A stretch of DNA of 64,000 nucleotides from Lachnoclostridium sp. UBA2905 (GTDB taxonomy: Bacteria > Bacillota > Clostridia > Lachnospirales > Lachnospiraceae). A program made the position numbers and the translations under genes. The stretch is from the NCBI GenBank assembly GCA_002349525.1, contig DEDL01000025.1:13456-77455 (forward strand), read 5' to 3'. Under the pieces are notes generated by a model that worked only from the letters and a program-made list of their open reading frames with translations, was not told the DNA's origin and searched no databases. Positions 34,485-44,041 of this stretch are shown piece after piece; the first letter of the stretch is position 1, and each line of letters begins with the position of its first letter.

Positions 34485-35471
34485 CTACAGAGTTGCATAC
34501 ATAACAGCTTTGATAGTATGCATTCTATTCTCAGCCTCATCAAATACAACTGACTGTGCTGATTCAAATACTTCATCAGTTACTTCCATCTCATCAAGAC
34601 CGTATTTTTCTTTTATAACGCGTCCTGTTTCTGTGTTAAGATCATGGAAAGCAGGAAGGCAGTGCATAAATACAGCCTTATCCCCTGCAATCTTCATAAC
34701 TTCAGAAGTAACTCTGTATGGAGTAAGATCCTTAATTCTCTCCTCCCAGATTTCATCAGGTTCACCCATTGAAACCCACACATCAGTATATACAACATCA
34801 GCACCCTTAACATCATTGACATCTTCTGTAAGTGTTATTGTTGCTCCTGATTCCTTAGCAATTTCCTTACATCTTTCAACAAGCTTCCGGTCTGGGAAAT
34901 ACTTCTTGTTAGTACATGCAATAAAATGCATACCCATCTTTGCACAGGCAATCATAATAGAATTGCCCATGTTATATCTTGCATCTCCAAGATATGCAAA
35001 AGTAATTCCCTCAATCTTACCAAATTTCTCTCTTATTGTAAGCATATCAGCTAAAAGCTGTGTTGGATGAAATTCATTGGTAAGTCCATTCCATACCGGA
35101 ACTCCTGCCTTATCAGCAAGTTCTTCAACTATTTCCTGTCCATATCCTCTGTATTCAATGGCATCAAACATTCTGCCAAGAACTCTTGCAGTATCAGCAA
35201 TACTTTCCTTCTTGCCAATCTGTGATGCCTTTGGATCAAGATATGTTGAACCCATGCCTAGATCATTGGCGGCAACCTCAAAGGAACATCTTGTTCTTGT
35301 ACTTGTCTTTTCAAATATAAGGGCTACATTCTTACCTCTATGTATATCCACAGGTATTCCCTTTTTCTTCTTATCCTTCAGTTCTGCTGCCAGATCAAGA
35401 AGATATTCTATTTCCTCTTTTGAATAGTCAAGTAATGTCAAAAAATTACGTCCTTTAAGATTAACGCTCAT
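34485..35471 (-). CDS. argF: Ornithine carbamoyltransferase
   Basis: Makes citrulline from ornithine and carbamoyl phosphate, 328 residues. Carbamoyl-phosphate site STRTR at 57-61, GMGSTYLDP, NGLTNEFHPTQLLAD, YLGDARYNMGNS, and HCLPAFHD are present. The ATG has GGAGGAC upstream. Anabolic (argF) versus catabolic (arcB) use cannot be told from sequence; the absence of arginine deiminase nearby favours biosynthesis. Confidence 0.93.
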   Translation of the reverse strand: MSVNLKGRNFLTLLDYSKEEIEYLLDLAAELKDKKKKGIPVDIHRGKNVALIFEKTSTRTRCSFEVAANDLGMGSTYLDPKASQIGKKESIADTARVLGRMFDAIEYRGYGQEIVEELADKAGVPVWNGLTNEFHPTQLLADMLTIREKFGKIEGITFAYLGDARYNMGNSIMIACAKMGMHFIACTNKKYFPDRKLVERCKEIAKESGATITLTEDVNDVKGADVVYTDVWVSMGEPDEIWEERIKDLTPYRVTSEVMKIAGDKAVFMHCLPAFHDLNTETGRVIKEKYGLDEMEVTDEVFESAQSVVFDEAENRMHTIKAVMYATL

Positions 35472-35556
35472 GATTAAGTCCTCCGCTTATTATTAATTTC
35501 AAGAATATTATAGTACATTGAAAATTCCTGTTTGTAAAGAGCCTGTGCCTTTAACA

Positions 35557-36390
35557 TCAGAACTTTCTTCCGCCACCACCATGTGAATGGCCAGATGACG
35601 AACGATGTGTACTTGAACCACCTCTATATCCACTACTACTGCCTGTATCCTTAGGTCTTGCAGTTTTTGAAACAGTAGAATACAGATATATATCCCTGCT
35701 GTCGGCCAGCTTAAAGCTGCCTGGAGCCACATAGCTTGTAGCACCTTTGCTATATCCTACACTCTTTAACTTGGATTTTAAATTACATACATAAACAATA
35801 CCAAACAATAGGCCTGCAACAAGTGCTATAATAAGACTGCCAAAAAAATCAAATGGCTCTTTAGGAAGATTATCAACATCATATGGATTACCCTCCAAAG
35901 CCTTTGTCACGTAATCATCTGCAAGAGAAACAAATTCATCAAATGCTTCATAATAATCTCCAGCTGACAAATACTCTGCAACCCTGTCGTTGAAAGCTGA
36001 TATTCCTGCATCAGTAAATGCTGTAATTCCATATCCCGCTGTTGATAAGTACATATCTCTTGTGCCCATGCACACCATAAATACCACTCCGTCAGGATAA
36101 TCATTTATAAAATGTTCATCATAATAGTCATCAGAAAATACCATTGGACTCTTGTAACCCATATCATCAACGGTGACAATGGCAAACTTCATATTATATT
36201 TGTTGCAAAGACCATCTAACCTTGTATTAATCTCCTGTACCTCATCTTCAGAGCAAAGACCGGCATCATCTACAAAGGCTGGAGTTCCATCTGCTGATGA
36301 TACAGCATATGGCATTATACATATCATAATAGCAAGTAAAGCGACTATTATTCTTCTAAATCCTGTAGCTTTGATACAAATAGATTTCAT
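35557..36390 (-). CDS. TPM-domain membrane protein (YdjH/YgcG-like)
   Basis: Secreted/membrane protein of 277 residues. A signal peptide (residues about 12-32, IIVALLAIMICIMPYAVSSA) precedes a TPM domain (DDAGLCSEDEVQEINTRLDGLCNKYNMKFAIVTVD... DYYDEHF). A TM helix about residues 180-200 (LIIALVAGLLFGIVYVC) is followed by a basic tail ending in Gly/Ser/His repeats and RKF. I start at ATG 36390, with GGGGGTG upstream. It is the third gene of a run matching B. subtilis ydjI, ydjG and ydjH. Confidence 0.85.
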   Translation of the reverse strand: MKSICIKATGFRRIIVALLAIMICIMPYAVSSADGTPAFVDDAGLCSEDEVQEINTRLDGLCNKYNMKFAIVTVDDMGYKSPMVFSDDYYDEHFINDYPDGVVFMVCMGTRDMYLSTAGYGITAFTDAGISAFNDRVAEYLSAGDYYEAFDEFVSLADDYVTKALEGNPYDVDNLPKEPFDFFGSLIIALVAGLLFGIVYVCNLKSKLKSVGYSKGATSYVAPGSFKLADSRDIYLYSTVSKTARPKDTGSSSGYRGGSSTHRSSSGHSHGGGGRKF

Positions 36391-36404
36391 AATACCACAC
36401 CCCC

Positions 36405-37490
36405 CTATATCATCCATAAAAGAAACTGCACAAGCATCACAACAGCTGCTGCAATTCCACTACTAAGTAAGAAATACTTATTTCTTAAAGACTTATCCAT
36501 AGGCAGATCACCTACAAATTTGCCTGTCTGGCCATTCATTGCAAACACAAATTTCTGACCGTTCCAGGTTGTATTAAGAAGCCACACAGGATACAGTGCA
36601 TATTTTGCTTCTGCATGTTCAAATGATATATTACTGTCCTCTGCTACTACTGATGAATATCCCTTTACAGTACCGGCAAATTCCTGCTCTGTACTTTGCT
36701 TAATGCGTAGGTTGGCTCTATCAACACACTCTTCCTCAGCGACATCATACTTATCAGCAAGATAGCCTGAAAGATATGCAGTCTGAAAATCAACAGCATC
36801 TTTAAAATAAAATGGCTCAAGTGATTCCATAAGGTCATCTGGCATTTTTGATGAACCATCCTCCGGAATATTTTCAAAAGCAATGCTTCCTGATCTGTAG
36901 CATGAGAAAAACTTTTTCTGTGTGTATATATAATTTGAATCACTCCAGGTATGTAGCTTGGTTGCCTTATATCTTACATTCGCATTAGAGCTGGCACTGA
37001 AAAGCCAGAATGGAACATATACACCTTTTATCTCTTCCAGGTGATTCTCATCCTTAAAGGCCTTTGGAAGAAGCTTTTTACCCATGAAATGCTTTTTCAG
37101 TCCTTCGATTGCCGCCTTTTTGTCAAGCTTAAATGGAATAACATAGTCAGGTTTAAGTTCTCCGCCTATGGCACCCTTAACTATAATAGGAGAATCGCAG
37201 TATGGACAGCTTGATGCCGCCATTGTTGCATCTCCAACAACCTCTCCACCACAGTTATCACATACAAGTACAGTAACTTTCTCTCTGTCTTCAGCAGTCC
37301 ATTCTGCACCCATTGCAGAATCCCAGGTCATATCATTGCCTTCAGTATTCTTAATGTCTTCATCAAACTGCTTAAGAGCTTCTATTTCAAATTCAGCATC
37401 GCAGTATGGACATTTCATTTTCTGAGTACCTGAATCAAATTCTATAGAGCCCCCGCACTGGGGACATTTGTATTCTATTATATCAGACAT
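36405..37490 (-). CDS. Zinc-ribbon membrane protein, YdjG-like
   Basis: 361 residues with two N-terminal zinc ribbons (CPQCGG... CPYCDAEF and CDNCGG... CPYCDSPI), a beta-rich central region and a C-terminal hydrophobic segment (YFLLSSGIAAAVVMLVQFLLWMI). In B. subtilis YdjG and YdjH form a membrane complex that positions the SPFH protein YdjI. Here the YdjI-like gene is 75 bases upstream and the YdjH-like gene 14 bases downstream. Confidence 0.85.
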   Translation of the reverse strand: MSDIIEYKCPQCGGSIEFDSGTQKMKCPYCDAEFEIEALKQFDEDIKNTEGNDMTWDSAMGAEWTAEDREKVTVLVCDNCGGEVVGDATMAASSCPYCDSPIIVKGAIGGELKPDYVIPFKLDKKAAIEGLKKHFMGKKLLPKAFKDENHLEEIKGVYVPFWLFSASSNANVRYKATKLHTWSDSNYIYTQKKFFSCYRSGSIAFENIPEDGSSKMPDDLMESLEPFYFKDAVDFQTAYLSGYLADKYDVAEEECVDRANLRIKQSTEQEFAGTVKGYSSVVAEDSNISFEHAEAKYALYPVWLLNTTWNGQKFVFAMNGQTGKFVGDLPMDKSLRNKYFLLSSGIAAAVVMLVQFLLWMI

Positions 37491-37565
37491 ATGTAACCAC
37501 CTTTCCGGCTAATTCATGCTCATTTCTACTTTAGAAATATCTGGCATAACTGCCTGTGTTATTAA

Positions 37566-38885
37566 TTATTCAGGCTTCTTTCCACCACAGTTTGAGCAGA
37601 AATTACCTTTATTAACTGTTCCACAGCCACATGTCCATTCTAATGATACAGGTTTTTTAGTTCCACAGTTCTGACAGAAGTTTCCTGTGTTCACTGTTCC
37701 ACACTCGCAGGTCCATTCCTTCACCTCTGGCTTCTTAGTTCCACAATTCTGGCAGAACTTTGCTGTATTGACTGTTCCACATTCACATGTCCATTCACCG
37801 GCATTAGCAGTATTGGCAGGCATTTCACTCTGCGCAGCTGTCTGATTAGCTGCCTGATTCTGTGCTGCTGACATCTGCTGATTGTTCATCTCATAAAGAC
37901 CGTTAAGATTAGCACCGCCTGCCTGCTGTACCATTCCCATTCCCATGAATCCCATCATGGCACCATTCTCATTGGATGCTGCCATTCTCAGTGCATCTGC
38001 CTGTGCACCTGCGAGATTAGCTGCTGCCATACCAGGATTACGATAAACTGCTGTTTTCTGTAAATCCTTAAGCATCTGCTGGTCTTCTTCAGGCATAGTG
38101 ATAGGATTAAGGGCAACTGATACAACCTCAATACCTCTTGTATTGCTCCACTGTTCTGAAAGTTCCCTGTTCATTGCCTCTGACAGCTCTTTCACATGTC
38201 TGGGAAGTGAACTTGGTCTGATCTCAAGCTCTGAAAGTTCTCCAAGTGCAGGCTGTAATGCACTTACAAATTCAGTCTTAAGCTGACCGATAATCTGTGA
38301 TACGTCATATTCTCTCTCCACATTACCACATACATTTTTGTAGAAAAGAAGTGGATCAGTCATTCTAAATGAATATATTCCACTACATCTTAATGATACA
38401 TCAACATCAAGACCGATATTTTTATCAACAACTCTGAAAGGAACAGGTGTAGGTGTTCCAAATTTGTTTTCGAGAATTTCTTTAGTATTGAAATAGTAAA
38501 CCCTCTGATCTTTACCTGTGTCTCCACCATATGTAAATCTTCGTCCAATATTGGAGAATGTCTGTCTAATTGACTCCCCAAGTGTTCCTGCAAATATACT
38601 TGGTTCTGTTGATGAATCAAATGTAAATTCTCCCTGTTCAGCACATACCTCAACGATTTCTCCCTGCTCAACAATAATCATACACTGTCCATCTGCAACG
38701 GCTATTCCTGAACCATTAGTAATTATGTTGTCACTTCCCTTTGTGTTTGAAGAGCGTCCTCTTACAACCTTCTCTCCCTTAACACATAATACATCATTAG
38801 GTATTGATTCGCAGTAGAAAAACTCTTTCCACTGGTCTGCCATTGTTGTTCCTGCTGCTGTTGTAATTGCTTTAATAAGTCCCAT
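37566..38885 (-). CDS. SPFH/Band 7 protein with three C-terminal zinc ribbons (YdjI-like)
   Basis: Virion-core/YdjI-type protein of 439 residues. I start at ATG 38885 (MGLIKAITTAAGTT), with AGGAG eight bases upstream. The SPFH region is about residues 30-290, followed by an Ala/Gln/Asn-rich linker with Met-Gly repeats. Three tandem 25-residue zinc ribbons (WTCECGTVNTxxFCQNCGTKKP) close the protein. YdjI in B. subtilis is an envelope-stress scaffold working with PspA; no PspA gene is seen here. Confidence 0.88.
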   Translation of the reverse strand: MGLIKAITTAAGTTMADQWKEFFYCESIPNDVLCVKGEKVVRGRSSNTKGSDNIITNGSGIAVADGQCMIIVEQGEIVEVCAEQGEFTFDSSTEPSIFAGTLGESIRQTFSNIGRRFTYGGDTGKDQRVYYFNTKEILENKFGTPTPVPFRVVDKNIGLDVDVSLRCSGIYSFRMTDPLLFYKNVCGNVEREYDVSQIIGQLKTEFVSALQPALGELSELEIRPSSLPRHVKELSEAMNRELSEQWSNTRGIEVVSVALNPITMPEEDQQMLKDLQKTAVYRNPGMAAANLAGAQADALRMAASNENGAMMGFMGMGMVQQAGGANLNGLYEMNNQQMSAAQNQAANQTAAQSEMPANTANAGEWTCECGTVNTAKFCQNCGTKKPEVKEWTCECGTVNTGNFCQNCGTKKPVSLEWTCGCGTVNKGNFCSNCGGKKPE

Positions 38886-39022
38886 ATTATCTTCTCCTTT
38901 TCCTGCTATAATTAAATTATATAATCTGTTTTTAGATGATGTTCCCATTAAACATCCTATTGCAAATTACATATACAATTATATTTTATTAAACATTTCA
39001 AATTTAATTGTACTTATTTTAT

Positions 39023-39051
39023 ATTTTACTAGATTTGACATATTACGTCAA
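39023..39051 (-). promoter_or_regulatory. Sigma-A-like promoter of the YdjI operon with overlapping dyad
   Basis: On the minus strand TTGACG (39051-39046), 17-base spacer, TAAAAT (39028-39023). TTGAC-N7-GTCAA (39035-39051) makes a dyad spanning the -35 element. The 358-base gap at 38886-39243 otherwise shows only AT-rich sequence and the BlaI promoter. Confidence 0.6.
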
Positions 39052-39173
39052 CAAAAAAACATATTCATTGCACAATCTTTGAACAGATTTTACCTGTTTA
39101 AAATATGCCGGAAATGTCCATTTTAAAAGTGTTTAGGGCTTGTTATTATACCTGCCTTTCGCCGTTTTCTCTA

Positions 39174-39217
39174 TTGACTTTTCAATGCTATAACCTATAA
39201 TATTAGTAGAATAATAT
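39174..39217 (+). promoter_or_regulatory. Promoter and likely operator of the BlaI-family gene
   Basis: TTGACT (39174-39179), 16-base spacer, TATAAT (39196-39201). ATATTA-N6-TAATAT (39200-39217) is a perfect 6-bp dyad overlapping the -10 and start region, a natural place for autorepression. Confidence 0.65.
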
Positions 39218-39243
39218 GAATTATATTGAAAGGAGATTCATCA

Positions 39244-39651
39244 ATGAAGAAACCAGCTATTACACTTACACCGAATGAACTTGAAATTATGGAACTTATG
39301 TGGCGTGAGAATCGTCCACTCTCCAGAACAGACATTATCGAATTATCCCCTGACCGTTCATGGAAGGCCAGTTCAATACATATTCTTCTCAATAAAATGC
39401 TTGATAAAGATGCCATTAAGGTTGATGGATTTGTTCGTACAGGTAAGAATTATGGAAGAACATATTCTCCAGCACTTTCTAATGTTGATTACCTGCTGAT
39501 GACAATCAAAGGTTCTTCCCTTTATCAGAATTCCAGGAAAGAAGCTACAATAGCTGTTATTTCTTCCCTGATTAACGATAAAGATATTACCGCTCAGGAC
39601 ATCAGGGAAATAGAAGCTGTAATTGAAGCAAAAAAGAGTAAACTTAAGTAG
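39244..39651 (+). CDS. BlaI/MecI/CopY-family transcriptional repressor
   Basis: Winged-helix repressor of 135 residues from ATG 39244 (AAGGAG eight bases upstream). The start PAITLTPNELEIMELMWRENRPLSRTDIIE and KASSIHILLNKMLDKDAIK match the family's DNA-binding domain; the C-terminal helix IREIEAVIEAKKSK is the dimer part. No BlaR1/MecR1 sensor protease or beta-lactamase gene is adjacent, so its signal and targets are unknown. It is divergent from the YdjI operon. Confidence 0.87.
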   Translation: MKKPAITLTPNELEIMELMWRENRPLSRTDIIELSPDRSWKASSIHILLNKMLDKDAIKVDGFVRTGKNYGRTYSPALSNVDYLLMTIKGSSLYQNSRKEATIAVISSLINDKDITAQDIREIEAVIEAKKSKLK

Positions 39652-39774
39652 ACAGAGATTTATGCAGACAAGACTTAAATAATTAAAACTTAAGCTGGCA
39701 AAATTTAAGTAAGCAATTTTATCTGACTTTTCTGACCTGATTCATTATATCAGCCTTATTATATCTGACTTTTC

Positions 39775-41202
39775 CTATATTGTTTCAAGGTCAAAATCAA
39801 AATACTCTACCACATTATTGTATGCTATTCCCTTGACAATTGGTGCTAAAAGCGTATCGTCATCAGGATATTCGCCATTTTCAACCCACTCGCCTATAAG
39901 TCGGCAGAGAATTCTTCTGAAATAGTCATGTCTTGTGTATGACAGGAATGAACGTGAGTCCGTCAGCATTCCAACAAAATTACCCAGGGTTGAAAGACTT
40001 GCAAAGGATTTGAGCTGGTTAGTCATTCCATTAAAATGATCATTAAACCACCATGCAGAACCCTGCTGTACCTTTCCTCTGATATTCTCACCCTGGAAGC
40101 ATCCTATTATAGTACCAATAGCCGCATCATCATTTGGGTTAAGCGAATAAAGGATTGTCTTAGGAACACAGTCCATACGGGCAAGGGCATCAAGATAATC
40201 AGCCAGTTCATTGGCCGGAGTATAATTGCTTATGCAGTCAAAACCGGTATCAACCCCTGTTTTTTCATACATGTATGTGTTATTATCACGCTTGCAGCCA
40301 TAATGAATCTGCATAACCCAGTTACGTTTTGAGTATTCCTTTGCAACATTTACCATAAATGCTGTTTTAAATTTCATGATATCAGTCTTCGACAGTACAC
40401 CTGCATTATTATCAAGCGCCATTTTAAGTATGTCATCAATTTCTGACTTTTCAGCTGGAGCATACATAACATAGTCAAGTCCATGGTCACTTACAACACA
40501 GCCATTTTCTGCAAAATAATCCATTCTCACAGATAAGGCCTTCATAAGTGAATCAAAGTCCTTAACCTGAATACCTGATACTTCTGAAAGCTTATTGATA
40601 TACTGTACAAAATCAGGCTTTTCAATATTCATTGCCTTGTCAGGTCTCCACGCAGGAAGAACCTTTACGTCAAATGAATCATCTTCCTTTATTTTTTTGT
40701 GCCATATAAGATCATCCACAGGATCATCTGTTGTACATATAAGTCTGACATTTGACTTTTTAATGAGTCCTCTTACTGAGAATTCAGGCGTTCTAAGCTT
40801 TGCATTGCAAAGATCCCAGACTTCCTTTGCGTTAGAACCATTGAGATTACCCTCAAACCCAAAATAATATCTGAGTTCAAGATGTGACCACTGATAAAGG
40901 GGATTTCCAATCATGGCAGGCATTATTTCTGCCCACTTCTGAAACTTTTCAAAGTCATCTGCGTCACCGGTAATATATTTTTCTTCTATGCCGTTGGTAC
41001 GCATCTGGCGCCATTTGTAATGGTCTCCACCAAGCCACACCTGGGCAATATTATCATACTGTCTGTCTTCATATATTTCCTTTGGATTAATGTGGCAGTG
41101 GTAGTCCACAACAGGAATTTTACTCATATCTGCATAGGATGTATATAATCTTTTTGCAGTATCTGTATTAAGTAGAAAATCCTTATCCATAAATGCTTTC
41201 AT
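39775..41202 (-). CDS. uxaC: Uronate (glucuronate/galacturonate) isomerase
   Basis: Interconverts D-glucuronate/D-fructuronate and D-galacturonate/D-tagaturonate, the entry step for pectin-derived uronic acids. I start at ATG 41202 (MKAFMDKDFLL), with AAGGAGA upstream; 475 residues. Metal site DYHCHINPKEI, LELRYYFGFEG, CTTDDPVDDL, HYGCKRDNN and TDSRSFLSYTRHDYFRR are present. It is last of the kdgK-uxuB-uxaC operon. Confidence 0.94.
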   Translation of the reverse strand: MKAFMDKDFLLNTDTAKRLYTSYADMSKIPVVDYHCHINPKEIYEDRQYDNIAQVWLGGDHYKWRQMRTNGIEEKYITGDADDFEKFQKWAEIMPAMIGNPLYQWSHLELRYYFGFEGNLNGSNAKEVWDLCNAKLRTPEFSVRGLIKKSNVRLICTTDDPVDDLIWHKKIKEDDSFDVKVLPAWRPDKAMNIEKPDFVQYINKLSEVSGIQVKDFDSLMKALSVRMDYFAENGCVVSDHGLDYVMYAPAEKSEIDDILKMALDNNAGVLSKTDIMKFKTAFMVNVAKEYSKRNWVMQIHYGCKRDNNTYMYEKTGVDTGFDCISNYTPANELADYLDALARMDCVPKTILYSLNPNDDAAIGTIIGCFQGENIRGKVQQGSAWWFNDHFNGMTNQLKSFASLSTLGNFVGMLTDSRSFLSYTRHDYFRRILCRLIGEWVENGEYPDDDTLLAPIVKGIAYNNVVEYFDFDLETI

Positions 41203-41250
41203 AATATGTCTCCTTCTATTAAACAATAGCTTATCCAAAACTTATCCGCT

Positions 41251-42861
41251 TTATTTCATATATTTCTCAAGAGTCTTTCTTACAGCACCCTTGCCTGCAA
41301 TAAGTTCCTTAAATATATCTTCTACCTTTTCACCAATTCCGGCTTCATAAAGGTTGCTTCCAAATATTGTCTCATTTTCAAGAATAGCCTTTAAGCTATC
41401 ACCTGTAGATTCAGGCTCTCCAAGCTTAATATCCTTAACATGCTCTCTTAACTCATCAAGCATTGGATCCGGTGATAATTCAAATGCCTCACCATTGTCA
41501 TCAACTGCAAGAAGATAACGAAGCCATCCTGCAATTGCTACCGGAATATATGTAAGCTCCTTTGCAGAACCATATTTTTCAACATAAGACTTAATTGTTT
41601 CACCATATCTGATACCTACCTTCTGTGATGTATCGCAGGCAATTCTCTGTGGTGTATCAGGCATGAAAACATTAGGAAGTCTGTCACATATAACTTCCTT
41701 TACAAATTCGTCAGGAGATATGATTCCCGGATCGCATACAACAGGCATACCTTCAACAGGTCCTATTCCATTAACAAGCTTAACAAGCTCCTTATCCTGC
41801 ATTTCCTTAGCAATTGATGTGTAGCCAAGAAGACATCCATATACGGCAAGAGCTGTATGAAGTGGATTAAGGCAGGTTGTAACCTTCATTCTCTCAACCT
41901 CATTTACAGTGTCTCTGTCTGTAAGATATACGCCACCCTTTTCAAGCTCAGGTCTGCCATTAGGGAATTTGTCCTCAACAACAAGATACTGTGGTCCCTC
42001 TGCATTAACAAAAGGAGCAATATATGTGTTTTTTGAAGTTATTACAGGCTGCATATCCTCAATTCCTGATTGCTCCAGTCCATCTGCAATATCTGTACTT
42101 GGACGTGGAGTAATCTTATCTATCATAGTCCATGGGAAAGCAATTTTGCTTTCATCAGAGATATAATCTATAAAGCCCTTGTCAACAAAGCCTCTTTCAA
42201 GCCATTCCCCTGCCATTGTTGTAACTGAATTCTGAAGCTTTTCACCATTATGTGAACAGTTATCCATACTTACAACTGCAAGTGGTTTTTTGCCACTTAA
42301 ATATCTTTCATAAAGAAGAGCTGTGACAACTGCCATTGCTGATTTTGGATTCTCTGGTCCACCACATACATCATGCTTTATAAATGGCAGATAATCTCCG
42401 TCACTGCCCTTAAGTGCATATCCCTTTTCAGTAATTGTAAATGAAATCATCTGAAGTGAATCATTGGTAAAAATGCTCTTCAGGGTATTCCATGCTTCTT
42501 CATTGGCACTGTCAGCAGCAACTGCTTGTGCCAGGGAAGCAACTACTCTTTTGTCAGTTGTTCCATCAGCCTTAAGTGTAACTGCAAGAACAAGGTTATC
42601 ATATGGTTTATAAATTTTATCAATTATCTCATAATCAAATGTCTCTGCGCATACAATTCCTGTGTCAGCCACGCCCTCACTTATAAGCTTATCAGCAATT
42701 CCACCAATAAATATTCTGAATATATTCCCAACACCAAAATGAAGCCATTTTGGTGACTTTTTAGTGTTATCAGCAATTTTTGCAATATCATATTCCGGAA
42801 GAACAACACCTGCTTCTTCCCATGCCTTTTTGTCCTTAAGACCCTCTATTGTTAATTTCAT
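41251..42861 (-). CDS. uxuB: Mannitol dehydrogenase-family fructuronate reductase
   Basis: NAD-dependent long-chain polyol dehydrogenase of 536 residues. HFGVGNIFRIFIGGIADKL is the nucleotide-binding start; SMDNCSHNGEKL, TMIDKITPRP and the substrate-binding ClNPLHTALAVYGCLLGY are family landmarks. Between a kdgK and a uxaC, reduction of fructuronate to mannonate (UxuB) is most likely; tagaturonate reduction (UxaB) is possible, though UxaB is somewhat different. AGGAAGG precedes ATG 42861. Confidence 0.88.
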   Translation of the reverse strand: MKLTIEGLKDKKAWEEAGVVLPEYDIAKIADNTKKSPKWLHFGVGNIFRIFIGGIADKLISEGVADTGIVCAETFDYEIIDKIYKPYDNLVLAVTLKADGTTDKRVVASLAQAVAADSANEEAWNTLKSIFTNDSLQMISFTITEKGYALKGSDGDYLPFIKHDVCGGPENPKSAMAVVTALLYERYLSGKKPLAVVSMDNCSHNGEKLQNSVTTMAGEWLERGFVDKGFIDYISDESKIAFPWTMIDKITPRPSTDIADGLEQSGIEDMQPVITSKNTYIAPFVNAEGPQYLVVEDKFPNGRPELEKGGVYLTDRDTVNEVERMKVTTCLNPLHTALAVYGCLLGYTSIAKEMQDKELVKLVNGIGPVEGMPVVCDPGIISPDEFVKEVICDRLPNVFMPDTPQRIACDTSQKVGIRYGETIKSYVEKYGSAKELTYIPVAIAGWLRYLLAVDDNGEAFELSPDPMLDELREHVKDIKLGEPESTGDSLKAILENETIFGSNLYEAGIGEKVEDIFKELIAGKGAVRKTLEKYMK

Positions 42862-42872
42862 AATGTACCTTC

Positions 42873-43907
42873 CTATCTCTGAACTCTTCCTGAACCATCT
42901 CCGGCTGCAAGATTTTCAACTTCTTCTCTTGTTACAAGGTTAAAATCACCAGGTATTGTGTGCTTAAGAGCTGAAGCAGCAACACCAAATTCAAGTGCAT
43001 TCTTCATATCCTTTCCATCAAGAAGACCACAGATAACGCCTGCTGCAAATGAATCTCCACCACCCACACGGTCAACTATAGGTGTAACTGAATATGTTTT
43101 TGAATGATAGAATTCTCTTGTATTTCCATCCATTATGCAGGCTGACCATCCATTGTTGGATGCCGAATATGACTGTCTGAGTGAACTTACAATATATTTG
43201 AAACCAAATGTATCTGCCATCTGGTTAAATACATCTTCATATCCTGCAAGATTAAGCTCGCCCTTTGTAACATCTGTTGATGAAGCCTTAAATCCAAGAA
43301 CCTTGTCAGCATCCTCTTCATTACCAATACATACATCAACATACTGCATAAGTTCTGTCATAACCTTCTTTGCCTTTTCTGAAGTCCAAAGCTTCTTTCT
43401 GAAATTAAGGTCTACAGATACTGTAACACCGGCTTTTTTAGCTGCTATAAGTGCTGCCTTTGTAAGCTCAATGGCACTGTCTGAAATTGCAGGTGTAATT
43501 CCTGTAAAATGGAACCAGTCCGCATCCTTAAATATCTCATCAAAATCAAATTCTGAAACCTTTGCAGTAGCAATAGAGCTGTGCGCCCTGTCATATACTA
43601 CATTACTTGCCCTCATTGCTGAACCGGACTCAAGATAATATATACCAAGTCTCTCTCCGCTTCTTACTATGTAATCAGTTCCTACATTATGCTTCCTAAG
43701 TGCTGCAACTGCGCATTCACCAATTGGATTAGCAGGAACTGCTGTTATATACTGTGTATCATATCCATAATTAGCAAGGGAAACACTTACATTGGCTTCA
43801 CCTCCGCCATAACATACATCAAATTCATCTGCCTGAATAAATCTCTCATGTCCAGGGGTTGATAATCTAAGCATTATCTCTCCCATTGTCACTACTTTTT
43901 TGCTCAT
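42873..43907 (-). CDS. kdgK: 2-Dehydro-3-deoxygluconokinase (PfkB family)
   Basis: Phosphorylates KDG to KDPG, 344 residues. PfkB patterns are VTMGEIMLRL, CYGGGEANVSVSLANYG, SVDLNFRKKLW, IGNEEDADKVLG and the catalytic VDRVGGGDSFAAGVICGLL. AAAGGAGAAAAG precedes ATG 43907. It is the first gene of the uronate operon, starting 12 bases before uxuB. KDPG aldolase and mannonate dehydratase genes must be elsewhere. Confidence 0.93.
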   Translation of the reverse strand: MSKKVVTMGEIMLRLSTPGHERFIQADEFDVCYGGGEANVSVSLANYGYDTQYITAVPANPIGECAVAALRKHNVGTDYIVRSGERLGIYYLESGSAMRASNVVYDRAHSSIATAKVSEFDFDEIFKDADWFHFTGITPAISDSAIELTKAALIAAKKAGVTVSVDLNFRKKLWTSEKAKKVMTELMQYVDVCIGNEEDADKVLGFKASSTDVTKGELNLAGYEDVFNQMADTFGFKYIVSSLRQSYSASNNGWSACIMDGNTREFYHSKTYSVTPIVDRVGGGDSFAAGVICGLLDGKDMKNALEFGVAASALKHTIPGDFNLVTREEVENLAAGDGSGRVQR

Positions 43908-43950
43908 CTTTCTTTTCTCCTTTCGAATGTAGCTTATAACCTAAAGCCAC

Positions 43951-44004
43951 ATAGCAATTATCATATCACCCACCTGTCAACTTTGCAATAAAATGCCCAT
44001 TTTA
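43951..44004 (-). promoter_or_regulatory. Putative promoter and operator of the kdgK-uxuB-uxaC operon
   Basis: On the minus strand a perfect TTGACA -35 (43980-43975) lies 18 bases from TGCTAT (43956-43951). Just upstream of it TAAAATG-CC-CATTTTA (43989-44004) is a perfect 7-bp dyad, a candidate LacI- or GntR-type operator for uronate induction. No regulator gene is in the operon. Confidence 0.55.
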
Positions 44005-44041
44005 CAATGGATTCCATACGATTTGCATATTAATATTCTAA

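Noticed and set aside
13129..35471. Arginine deiminase pathway from carbamate kinase plus ornithine carbamoyltransferase
   Set aside because: The two genes are 20 kb apart on opposite strands, with no arcA or antiporter gene, so no pathway operon is supported.
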